DNA of 13,567 bases, from contig ONQK01000064.1 of assembly GCA_900319895.1 (NCBI GenBank), positions 1 to 13,567 of the forward strand, read 5' to 3'. The stretch is from an uncultured Prevotella sp. (lineage in GTDB: Bacteria > Bacteroidota > Bacteroidia > Bacteroidales > Bacteroidaceae). The notes beneath the pieces were generated by a model that saw only the letters and a list, made by a program, of their open reading frames with translations, did not search any database and had not been told where the DNA came from. The translations under genes and the position numbers were made by a program. Below, piece after piece: positions 1 through 7,164 of the stretch. Numbering within the stretch: position 1 is the first letter of the stretch; every line of letters begins with the position of its first letter.

Positions 1-1500
1 GGGCCGCCCGATTTCAAGTTGGAAGAGCGCTTGCATCTCTTTGCGGTCGTATAACATTGCGCCGTTGACGACACTTTCGTGTTCATCGGCAAAAAGTTTG
101 AGGTTCTGGTAGTGGGTCGTGATGATGCCAAAAGCCTTCTTGTCCCAAAATTGCTTGAGGACGCTTTCTGCTATGGCGCCGCCGATGGTGGGCTCTGTTC
201 CTGTCCCGAATTCGTCAATGAGCAGTAGCGTCTGGTTGTTGGCCATTTTCATCATCTGCTTCATGTTGGTGAGGTGTGAAGAATAGGTGCTCAGGTCGTT
301 TTCAATGCTTTGCTCATCGCCAATGTCGATCATGACATGCTTGAAGACGCCAGTTGTAGACCCTTCTCCCAAAGGGATGGAAATCCCGCACTGCAACATG
401 TATTGCAGCAGTCCGACAGTTTTCAGGCATACCGATTTTCCGCCGGCATTGGGGCCTGAGATGATCAGGATCCGTTGTTCTTGGCTAAGCTTAATGTCCA
501 GCGGAACAATGTTTTTCTTTTGTTTTTTGAGTGATATTTCCAGCAGCGGGTGTCGCGCCTTTTTCCAGTCGACAACAGGATTTTTCGAGACTTGTGGCTC
601 ACATGCCTTGAAATGCTTTGCCAGTTCTGCCTTTGCCCTGATGAAGTCGATCAATGCAAGAAATTCGTAGGATTGCACAATTTCGTCCGCATGCGGTCTT
701 AACAGCGTGGTAAATTCCATTAAAATGCGTATGATTTCCTGTCGTTCATCGTTTTCGAGCTCTCTAATCCGGTTGTTGGCCTCGACCACTTCCGTCGGTT
801 CGATGAAAATGGTTTTTCCCGTTGCGGACTCGCTGTGCATGACGCCGCTGATTTTTCGCTTTTGGCTGGGTGCGACGGGTATCATCAGCCTGCCGTCGCG
901 CACGGTGGGCGCTGTGTCTTTATCGATGATGCCGTCTTTTTGGGCATTGTGCAAGATTCTCGTCAGCGTGTTCGAGACGTTTTTTTCGGCTTTGGAGAGT
1001 TCGCTCCTTATCTCAGCTAGCCGGGGTGATGCATTGTCCTTCATTCGTCCGAATTTATCTAAGATTGCGTCGATTCGTGCCACGATATTTGGGAAGGTTT
1101 TGACATCCTCGGTCAATTTTTGAAGAGTAGGATAATAAAAGGTCAGATTTTCGCCATTTTGCTCACCTCTGTTGAGAAATGCGACGATGGCAGCAATGGT
1201 GTCGAGCGACCGCCGCAGGTCGAACACCTCATTTTCGTCCATGTAAGTACCCTCAATCTTAATACGCACAACGGATTCGCGCACGTCGAAGAAATATTGT
1301 AATGGGAAATTTTCGCTTTTTTCCTGCAAAAGCCTGAACTCCCTGGTATGTGTGAAGCGCAAATTCAGTTCGTTGCAGTCGGATGTGAATTGCAGGTTGT
1401 CAACGATTTGTTTCCCCAACGAAGAAAGGCAAAACTGCTTGAGCAGGATCCGGACTTCGTCGAAACCAATTTTTTCTTCAAATTTATTCGGATACGTCAT
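1..1500 (-). CDS. mutS2: Endonuclease MutS2, N-terminal part (3' end cut by window edge)
   Basis: Reading the minus strand from ATG at 1500-1498 gives 500 uninterrupted codons up to the window edge, so the gene is partial. Seen: an N-terminal MutS2 core that starts MTYPNKFEEKIGFDEVR, a Walker A motif GPNAGGKS at residues 349-356 (plus 433-456), a STYSSHLTNM signature near residues 405-414, and a Walker B run LLLIDEFGTGTEP with D429 and E430 (near plus 214). These are the ABC-type ATPase motifs of the MutS family; the lack of an N-terminal mismatch-recognition domain marks MutS2 rather than MutS. Family members usually run to about 780-840 residues, so the rest of the ATPase, the coiled coil and the C-terminal Smr nuclease domain lie beyond the window. 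MutS2 proteins are linked to suppression of recombination and, in Bacillus, to rescue of collided ribosomes; which role applies here is unknown. It is transcribed divergently from ileS. The start agrees with the conserved N-terminus of relatives as I recall it. Confidence 0.96.
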   Translation of the reverse strand, partial: MTYPNKFEEKIGFDEVRILLKQFCLSSLGKQIVDNLQFTSDCNELNLRFTHTREFRLLQEKSENFPLQYFFDVRESVVRIKIEGTYMDENEVFDLRRSLDTIAAIVAFLNRGEQNGENLTFYYPTLQKLTEDVKTFPNIVARIDAILDKFGRMKDNASPRLAEIRSELSKAEKNVSNTLTRILHNAQKDGIIDKDTAPTVRDGRLMIPVAPSQKRKISGVMHSESATGKTIFIEPTEVVEANNRIRELENDERQEIIRILMEFTTLLRPHADEIVQSYEFLALIDFIRAKAELAKHFKACEPQVSKNPVVDWKKARHPLLEISLKKQKKNIVPLDIKLSQEQRILIISGPNAGGKSVCLKTVGLLQYMLQCGISIPLGEGSTTGVFKHVMIDIGDEQSIENDLSTYSSHLTNMKQMMKMANNQTLLLIDEFGTGTEPTIGGAIAESVLKQFWDKKAFGIITTHYQNLKLFADEHESVVNGAMLYDRKEMQALFQLEIGRP

Positions 1501-1506
1501 AGTCGG

Positions 1507-1514
1507 CAAAGATA
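1507..1514 (-). promoter_or_regulatory. Bacteroidota -7 promoter element for mutS2
   Basis: On the minus strand the sequence is TATCTTTG, a perfect match to the TAnnTTTG consensus. Only six bases separate it from the mutS2 ATG at 1500. Transcription normally begins a few bases after this element, so the mRNA would have almost no 5' leader. I see no good TTTG-type -33 element at the usual 19-22 base distance, so the call rests on the -7 box and its position. Confidence 0.55.
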
Positions 1515-1616
1515 CATTAAAAAAATGATTAAACGACTTTTCCGCCCCATCTTTTTTAAGATTTCAATACTTTTGCATGGATATTGTGACAGAGTGCATA
1601 AAAAGCGCAAAAGAGT

Positions 1617-1647
1617 TTTGTCGTAAGATGAAAATTTTGTATCTTTG
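1617..1647 (+). promoter_or_regulatory. Bacteroidota -33/-7 promoter for the ileS gene run
   Basis: TTTG at 1617-1620 and TATCTTTG at 1640-1647 are separated by 19 bases, matching the TTTG / TAnnTTTG arrangement recognised by the Bacteroidota primary sigma factor. The -7 box ends 30 bases before the ileS ATG, predicting a short A/T-rich leader with no Shine-Dalgarno sequence. A second -7-like box, TACTTTTG at 1568-1575, lies upstream without a visible -33 partner and may be chance. Confidence 0.8.
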
Positions 1648-1677
1648 CACATCTTTTATAGTAAAGCTGAATAAATT

Positions 1678-4600
1678 ATGGTAAAACGATTTGCCGAATA
1701 TAATGGTCTGAACCTGACCGAGACAAATTACGAGGTATTGAAGAAATGGGAAGAGCTAGACATCTTCCATAAGAGTATAAGCGAGCGTGAAGGATGTCCG
1801 CAATTTGTGTTTTATGAAGGCCCGCCTTCTGCAAATGGGCATCCCGGCATCCACCATGTCCTGGCGCGCTCCATAAAAGACACTTTCAACCGCTATAAAA
1901 CGATGAAAGGCTTCCAAGTCCATCGAAAAGCAGGCTGGGACACGCATGGGCTGCCCGTTGAGCTCGGCGTTGAAAAAGACCTGGGCATCACAAAGGCCGA
2001 CATTGACAACAAGGATTCTGCACGCTACATCTCAACAGAGGACTATAACCTCAAATGTCGTGAGAATGTGATGAAATTTACGGCAGAATGGAGGAATTTG
2101 ACCGAGAAAATGGGCTATTTCGTCGATTTGGACAATCCTTATATCACTTACGACAACAAATACATCGAAACCCTGTGGTGGTTGTTGAAAGAACTTTATA
2201 AAAAGGGACTTCTTTACAAAGGATACACCATACAACCCTACAGTCCGGCGGCGGGCACAGGGCTCTCAAGCCATGAGCTCAACCAGCCAGGCTGCTATCG
2301 TGACGTGAAAGATACGACGTGCACGGCACAATTCCTCATGAAAACGCCCAAGCCAGAGATGGCGGAATGGGGAAGACCCTATTTCCTTGCCTGGACGACG
2401 ACGCCTTGGACCTTGGCGGCCAACTCGGCATTGTGCGTTGGCCCGAAAATCGACTATGTCGCCATCCAGTCGTTCAACCCCTACACTGCCGAGCCTATAA
2501 CCGTAGTGTTGGCAGAGGCAAGGGTGAGCGCCTATTTTAAGGAGGAGGGCAAAGATGGAGATCTCGCAGCCTACAAGGCCGGCGACAAGGTGATACCATG
2601 GAAGATTGTCGGACGGTATAAAGGTACAGACCTCGAAAATATCACTTACGAGCAGCTCATTGCCGGTATTGCACCCCAGACCGATGGCGCTTTCAAGGTT
2701 ATTCTCGGCGACTATGTGACCACAGAAGATGGTACGGGCATTGTGCACATTGCACCGAATTTTGGTGCCGACGATGCGTTTGTTGCCAAAAAGGCCGGCG
2801 TTCCACCAATTGTCTTAATCGACAAAAAAGGCGTTGAGCGCCCCATCGTCGATTTGGAAGGAAAATATTATTTGATTGACGACTTGGATGAAAATTTCGT
2901 CAAATCTTTCGTCAACCAAGAGGTATGGGCGAAATACGCAGGCAGATATGTGAAAAATGCCTATGATGACCAAAAAAGCGAGCAGGACGAGACGCTTGAC
3001 GTGACGATTTGCTTGGATTTAAAGGCTCAAAACAAGGCTTTCAGGATAGAAAAACATACCCATAACTATCCACATTGCTGGCGAACCGACAAACCTGTAT
3101 TGTATTATCCGTTGGATTCTTGGTTCATCAAGAGCTCCGCGTGCAAAGAGCGCATGAGCGAGCTGAACAAAACGATAAATTGGCAGCCCGAATCAACGGG
3201 AACCGGGCGGTTCGGCAACTGGCTGGATAATTTGAATGACTGGAACCTCTCGCGGTCAAGATTTTGGGGCACGCCCTTGCCCATTTGGCGCAGTGAGGCG
3301 GGCGAGGACATCTGCATCGGCTCTGTCGAAGAGCTCTATCAAGAGATCGAAAAGGCCGTTGCAGCAGGCATGATGCCTTCAAACCCCTTGAAAGAAAAAG
3401 GTTTTGTGCCAGGCGATTATTCACAGGGGAATTACGATAAAATAGACCTTCACCGCCCGTACGTCGACCAAATTGTTTTGGTATCAGACAGTGGCAAGCC
3501 GATGAAACGCGAGACCGACCTCATCGACGTATGGTTTGATTCAGGCGCAATGCCTTATGCACAGGTGCACTATCCGTTTGAGAACAAAGATGCCATCGAC
3601 AAAGGCCTAGCTTTTCCCGCCGATTTCATCAACGAAGGCGTCGACCAGACACGTGGCTGGTTTTTCACGCTCCACGCCATCGGCACAATGGTCTTTGACA
3701 GCGTAGCATTCAAAAATGTAATCTCTACGGGCCTGGTGCTTGATGCCAAGGGCAATAAAATGTCCAAGCACGTCGGCAACGTCGTCAATCCGTTTGAGAT
3801 GATTGAAAAATATGGTTCCGATGCCGTCCGTTTTTATATGATGACCAATTCCGAGCCATGGGACAACTTGAAATTCGACCCGGAAGGTGTCGACGAAATA
3901 CGAAGGAAATTTTTCGGCACACTCTATAACACATACAGCTTCTTCGCATTGTATGCCAATGTGGACGGCTTCCAGTTAGAGCATGCCAAGGTCAGCCGGG
4001 AAGAAATGCCGGAAATCGACCGCTGGGTGCTCTCATGCCTGCACACACTGATTAAAAAGGTTGACAAGGAACTCGACAATTACGATCCGACGCGGGCAGG
4101 ACGGCTCATCGAGTCGTTTGTCAATGATGATTTGAGCAACTGGTACGTCCGTTTGAACCGTAAACGTTTTTGGGGCAAGGAAATGAGCCAGGACAAGTTG
4201 TCGGCATACCATACCTTATATACTTGCCTGATGACAGTGGCAAAACTTCTCGCCCCCTTCGCGCCGTTCTACGCCGAAAGGCTTTATCTGGACTTGGGCG
4301 GTACCTTGGAAAGTGTACACCTTGACCGTTTCCCCGTGGCAGACGATTCCTGCATTGACAAAGACCTGGAAGAGCGGATGTCTATAGCGCAGAAAATTAC
4401 TTCCATGGTATTGGCATTGAGGCGCAAGGTAAACATCAAAGTGCGCCAACCGCTGCAGCAGATGATGATCCCTGCTGTCGACAATCGTCAAAAAGCACAC
4501 ATTGAGGCGGTTAAGGATTTGATTGTCAGCGAGGTGAATGTCAAAGAACTCAATTTCATGGAGAGTTCAAGCATGCTGGTGAAAAAAGTGAAATGCAACT

Positions 4601-5100
4601 TCCGGACAATGGGTAAGAAGTATGGAAAATTGATGAAGGCAGTTGCCGACAGGATGAACGCCATGACCCAGGACGAAATTGCGATGTTGGAAAAAGACGG
4701 CGTCTTCAATCTGTGTGTTGACGGACAAGAGCTCGTAGTAGAACATGCCGACGTGGAAATTATCAGCGAAGACATTCCAGGGTGGCTCGTCTCCAATGAA
4801 GGCAACCTGACGGTGGCACTCGAGGTGGAGCTGACTGATGACTTGCGCAAGGAAGGGCTGGCGCGCGAGCTGATCAACCGCATTCAGAACATGCGCAAAG
4901 ACAATGGCTACGAGATTGTCGACAGAATAGAGGTGGTGATCGCGCCTAACGCTCAGATAGAAGCCACATTGGGCGCACACATGGATTACATCAAGACACA
5001 GATTCTTGCCAATGGCATCAAAATGGCTGAAAATAATGGCACAGAGGTCGTTTTTGATGACTTCAAACTCAATATTAGCATAAAGAAATCAAACAATTAA
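1678..5100 (+). CDS. ileS: Isoleucyl-tRNA synthetase, IleRS2-like with altered HIGH motif
   Basis: This cytoplasmic class I aminoacyl-tRNA synthetase charges tRNA-Ile with isoleucine. Its 1140 residues fit Bacteroidota IleRS. The Rossmann-fold start carries EGPPSANGHPGIHHVLAR, so the HIGH position reads G-I-H-H at residues 57-60 instead of H-x-G-H. The CP1 editing domain shows WTTTPWT (239-245) and APNFGADD (359-366), which deacylates valine mischarged to tRNA-Ile. The second catalytic signature is KMSKH (694-698), followed by the anticodon-binding helical domain (about 780-940) and a long C-terminal region. There is no C-terminal CxxC zinc finger of the E. coli type, which fits the eukaryote-like IleRS2 class. 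It is preceded by a strong promoter and followed after six bases by the DksA-like gene, so it probably heads an operon. Identification is certain; the class assignment and drug-response prediction are inferred from motifs. Confidence 0.98.
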   Translation: MVKRFAEYNGLNLTETNYEVLKKWEELDIFHKSISEREGCPQFVFYEGPPSANGHPGIHHVLARSIKDTFNRYKTMKGFQVHRKAGWDTHGLPVELGVEKDLGITKADIDNKDSARYISTEDYNLKCRENVMKFTAEWRNLTEKMGYFVDLDNPYITYDNKYIETLWWLLKELYKKGLLYKGYTIQPYSPAAGTGLSSHELNQPGCYRDVKDTTCTAQFLMKTPKPEMAEWGRPYFLAWTTTPWTLAANSALCVGPKIDYVAIQSFNPYTAEPITVVLAEARVSAYFKEEGKDGDLAAYKAGDKVIPWKIVGRYKGTDLENITYEQLIAGIAPQTDGAFKVILGDYVTTEDGTGIVHIAPNFGADDAFVAKKAGVPPIVLIDKKGVERPIVDLEGKYYLIDDLDENFVKSFVNQEVWAKYAGRYVKNAYDDQKSEQDETLDVTICLDLKAQNKAFRIEKHTHNYPHCWRTDKPVLYYPLDSWFIKSSACKERMSELNKTINWQPESTGTGRFGNWLDNLNDWNLSRSRFWGTPLPIWRSEAGEDICIGSVEELYQEIEKAVAAGMMPSNPLKEKGFVPGDYSQGNYDKIDLHRPYVDQIVLVSDSGKPMKRETDLIDVWFDSGAMPYAQVHYPFENKDAIDKGLAFPADFINEGVDQTRGWFFTLHAIGTMVFDSVAFKNVISTGLVLDAKGNKMSKHVGNVVNPFEMIEKYGSDAVRFYMMTNSEPWDNLKFDPEGVDEIRRKFFGTLYNTYSFFALYANVDGFQLEHAKVSREEMPEIDRWVLSCLHTLIKKVDKELDNYDPTRAGRLIESFVNDDLSNWYVRLNRKRFWGKEMSQDKLSAYHTLYTCLMTVAKLLAPFAPFYAERLYLDLGGTLESVHLDRFPVADDSCIDKDLEERMSIAQKITSMVLALRRKVNIKVRQPLQQMMIPAVDNRQKAHIEAVKDLIVSEVNVKELNFMESSSMLVKKVKCNFRTMGKKYGKLMKAVADRMNAMTQDEIAMLEKDGVFNLCVDGQELVVEHADVEIISEDIPGWLVSNEGNLTVALEVELTDDLRKEGLARELINRIQNMRKDNGYEIVDRIEVVIAPNAQIEATLGAHMDYIKTQILANGIKMAENNGTEVVFDDFKLNISIKKSNN

Positions 5101-5106
5101 TGAAAT

Positions 5107-5487
5107 ATGGAAAAGAAAAAGCGTTATAGCGACGAGGAACTGGAAGAATTCCGCGCTATCATCAATGAAAAATTAAAACTGGCACGTCGTGACTACGAAA
5201 CGATGATGGAAACCATTACCAATGAAGACAGTAACGATGTAGACGACACCTCGCCTACATACAAGGCATTGGAAGAAGGAAGTACAAGCCAGACAAAAGA
5301 AGAATTGATGCGTTCGGCAGCACGCCAGCAGAAGTTTATCCAAGGCTTGGAGGCTGCATTGATGCGCATCGAGAACAAAACTTACGGAATAGACCGGATA
5401 ACGGGCGAGCTGATCCCCAAAGAGCGTCTGCGCGTCGTGCCCCATGCAACACTGAGCGTTGAGTCTAAAATGCAACAGAAACGTTGA
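5107..5487 (+). CDS. TraR/DksA-family protein without zinc-finger cysteines
   Basis: This small, highly charged protein of 126 residues has a helical hairpin-like body (about 7-90) rich in Glu, Lys and Arg, with an acidic stretch NDVDDTSPTY (residues 43-52) where a coiled-coil tip would lie. Its C-terminal segment is KTYGIDRITGELIPKERLR, the recognisable TraR/DksA signature (usually YGxCxxCGxxIxxxRL). DksA proteins bind the RNA polymerase secondary channel and modulate transcription with ppGpp. Here the protein has no cysteine at all; the position often kept as Cys in this signature is Asp96. Zinc binding through Cys is therefore impossible. Bacteroidota relatives commonly keep only remnants of the finger, so this looks like the end of a lineage trend rather than a broken gene. 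It lies six bases after ileS and 23 bases before lspA, so it is almost certainly cotranscribed. Family membership is fairly sure; function is inferred. Confidence 0.85.
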   Translation: MEKKKRYSDEELEEFRAIINEKLKLARRDYETMMETITNEDSNDVDDTSPTYKALEEGSTSQTKEELMRSAARQQKFIQGLEAALMRIENKTYGIDRITGELIPKERLRVVPHATLSVESKMQQKR

Positions 5488-5510
5488 GCCCTAAAACAGT
5501 TGTTCCGTAA

Positions 5511-6137
5511 ATGAAGACACGGTCAATCCTGAAAAGAGGACAACTGGCTGTTTTGACGGTAGTATTGATTCTGATGATCGACCAGACGATTAAAATATTG
5601 GTGAAAACCAATATGAGTATCGAGGATCACATCAGAATAGCCAGTTGGTTCTATATTCGGTTCATAGAAAATGATGGAATGGCATACGGGATGAATTTCT
5701 TGAACAAGCTGTTCCTAAGTATTCTGCGACTGGTCGCCATCAGTGCAATCGGCTATTTTATATGGCTGCAAGTGCAGAAAAAGGCAAAGAAAGGATACAT
5801 CTTCTGCCTGTCAATGGTTTGTGCCGGTGCCGCGGGCAATATATTGGACAATATGTTTTATGGGCTCTGCTTTACCGAATCCACGCAGTGGAGTGTTTCT
5901 GCATTGACCCGCTTGGGCGAAGGCTATGCTCCGTTTTTGAAGGGAAAAGTCGTAGACATGTTCTATTTTCCGCTGATAGAGACGCATTGGCCTGCTTGGA
6001 TGCCTCTTGTGGGCGGGCAGCATTTCATATTTTTCAGTCCAGTGTTTAATTTTGCGGATGCTTGTATTAGCGTAGGGTTTATCATGCTGCTCATTTTTTA
6101 TAGAAAGGAGCTCAACCAACTTTCGTTCAAGCGATGA
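5511..6137 (+). CDS. lspA: Lipoprotein signal peptidase (signal peptidase II)
   Basis: This inner-membrane aspartyl protease removes the signal peptide of prolipoproteins after the +1 Cys has been lipidated. Motifs in order: MIDQTIK (D24, Q25, K28) in the first membrane segment, FIENDGMAYG (51-60), the catalytic block AGAAGNILDN (105-114) with D113, VVDMFYFP (147-154), and FNFADACISVG (179-189) with the second catalytic D183. Four hydrophobic membrane segments can be seen at about 11-31, 66-87, 96-113 and 176-197. At 208 residues it is longer than the E. coli enzyme (about 164); the extra length lies between D113 and D183, including the TQWSVS...GEGYAPF stretch, as is usual in Bacteroidales. 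It follows the DksA-like gene by 23 bases, and its TGA overlaps an ATG (ATGA at 6134-6137) that opens only a 12-codon frame. The lipoprotein encoded next is a plausible substrate. Confidence 0.97.
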   Translation: MKTRSILKRGQLAVLTVVLILMIDQTIKILVKTNMSIEDHIRIASWFYIRFIENDGMAYGMNFLNKLFLSILRLVAISAIGYFIWLQVQKKAKKGYIFCLSMVCAGAAGNILDNMFYGLCFTESTQWSVSALTRLGEGYAPFLKGKVVDMFYFPLIETHWPAWMPLVGGQHFIFFSPVFNFADACISVGFIMLLIFYRKELNQLSFKR

Positions 6138-6155
6138 AGCAAGTGACGAGAACAA

Positions 6156-7028
6156 GTGTTTATGGGGCATAAGGTGTTTTGGATTTCATGTTTGCTGACC
6201 ATTCTTCTGCTGACAGGCTGTAAACCGACCGTACCAAGTCAATACATTCAGCCCGATGAGCTGGAGGATATTCTTTATGAATACCATTTGGCTGAAGCGA
6301 TTGCTGCATCAAGCCTCTCGGACAACAGGGAGGAGACGAGTTTGGCATACAAAGCGGCAGTGCTCGAAAAATATGATGTCACCCAAGAAGAACTGGACAC
6401 TACGCTGGTTTACTATACCCGGCATACAGGAAAACTGCATGAAATCTATGACAACATCATAAAACGCCTAAATAAGGAGGCATTGGCACTTGGCGGCTCA
6501 GCAAGCGGAAACAGTCAGGAAGATTGGGATGAAAACTCCCAAAATGGCGATACTGTCAATGTCTGGACGTTTGGCAGGTCGGCAGTTTTGACGCCAAAAG
6601 AACCTTTTCATTTGCTGTCTCACACCATCTCTGCCGACACATCTTACCATGCTGGTGACATGATGCAGTTGAAGTTCAATTCACATTTCATCTATCGCGA
6701 GAATTTCCCCAATTCCACTGCCGTGTTGTCTGTCAAATTCTCAAATGATAGCGTGGCCAGCTATTCGACACGGTTGCAGTCAAAGACTTCGAACGTACTG
6801 CGAGTGCACGATAAAACGCATCAAGGTATAAAAGAGGTCAGAATGTATGTGGTTCTATCTAAGTCGTTGGATAACAATAAGATAGCTCAAGAGACACAGC
6901 TGCTGGTATTGACAAATATTCGCTTGCTAAGAATCCGCTCATCCAAAGACGCTCCGCCGGGAAATCCAGAAGAGCATGATGAGAACCAACCTCTGCAACT
7001 CATTGGCGGACAAGAGAATATACATTAG
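6156..7028 (+). CDS. DUF4296 domain lipoprotein
   Basis: A putative exported lipoprotein of unknown function. The N-terminus is a lipoprotein signal peptide: basic start (HK), hydrophobic core VFWISCLLTILL, lipobox LTGC with the acceptor Cys at residue 22 from the GTG start at 6156 (residue 20 from ATG at 6162). I favour the ATG, since both lie in frame and the GTG adds only two residues. Residues about 29-112 match DUF4296 as I know it: IQPDELEDILYEYHLAEA, then a tyrosine-rich ALxYKAAVLEKYDVTxEELDTTLVYYTRH helix and an EIYDNIIKRLN end. The following 180 residues are predicted beta-rich and unassigned, and the tail is rich in Asp, Glu, Pro and Asn. No acidic surface-export signal follows the Cys (next residues K-P-T), so I infer a periplasm-facing anchor. 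It lies 18 bases behind lspA, whose product should process it. Confidence 0.85.
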   Translation: MFMGHKVFWISCLLTILLLTGCKPTVPSQYIQPDELEDILYEYHLAEAIAASSLSDNREETSLAYKAAVLEKYDVTQEELDTTLVYYTRHTGKLHEIYDNIIKRLNKEALALGGSASGNSQEDWDENSQNGDTVNVWTFGRSAVLTPKEPFHLLSHTISADTSYHAGDMMQLKFNSHFIYRENFPNSTAVLSVKFSNDSVASYSTRLQSKTSNVLRVHDKTHQGIKEVRMYVVLSKSLDNNKIAQETQLLVLTNIRLLRIRSSKDAPPGNPEEHDENQPLQLIGGQENIH

Positions 7029-7164
7029 GACAAGCAAACAAGGAGATGGTGGAAGAGAAATGCCCCAAAATGTACCACTCTTCAAGAGAAACAGCTCCAA
7101 TCATCATGAAAGACGGCATGAGAGAATAAAATTTCATCTAAACGATTAATAAATAGAGAAGAGT
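7029..7164 (+). other. Spacer between DUF4296 gene and nadC; no terminator seen
   Basis: This 136-base purine-rich spacer is the longest gap within the plus-strand genes. It contains one small inverted repeat, CTCTTCAAGAG, without a following T-run, so I see no intrinsic terminator. No perfect TAnnTTTG element is present either. A 27-codon frame (7046-7129) starts right after AGGAG, but nothing supports it as a gene. Whether nadC has its own promoter or is read from ileS cannot be decided here. Confidence 0.5.

Noticed and set aside
287..1626. Several plus-strand open frames opposite mutS2 (for example 287-670, 707-1123 and 1348-1626)
   Set aside because: They lie antisense to a continuous 500-codon MutS2 frame with intact ATPase motifs, or extend from it into the promoter region. 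Their translations lack any domain-like features.
1501..1677. T-box or other riboswitch upstream of ileS
   Set aside because: The predicted leader is only about 25 bases and no T-box sequence or stem array is present; T-boxes are not expected in Bacteroidota.
1628..1684. An 18-codon frame overlapping the ileS start (MKILYLCTSFIVKLNKLW), as a possible leader peptide
   Set aside because: It has only two Ile codons, the main -7 promoter box lies inside it, and no terminator/antiterminator pair can be seen. The main ileS transcript would not contain its start codon.
4488..4980. Minus-strand open frames of 131 and 137 codons inside ileS
   Set aside because: They are antisense shadows of a well-conserved coding region; the translations are low in order and match nothing.
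6134..6172. A 12-codon frame starting at the ATGA overlap with the lspA stop, possibly the true lipoprotein start after a frameshift
   Set aside because: It is out of frame with the DUF4296 gene, and the in-frame GTG/ATG at 6156/6162 already gives a complete lipoprotein signal peptide, so no frameshift is needed.
7046..7129. A 27-codon frame right after AGGAG in the spacer before nadC
   Set aside because: The purine run touches the ATG, too close for a Shine-Dalgarno function, and this group seldom uses one. The translation shows no recognisable feature and no conservation can be shown.
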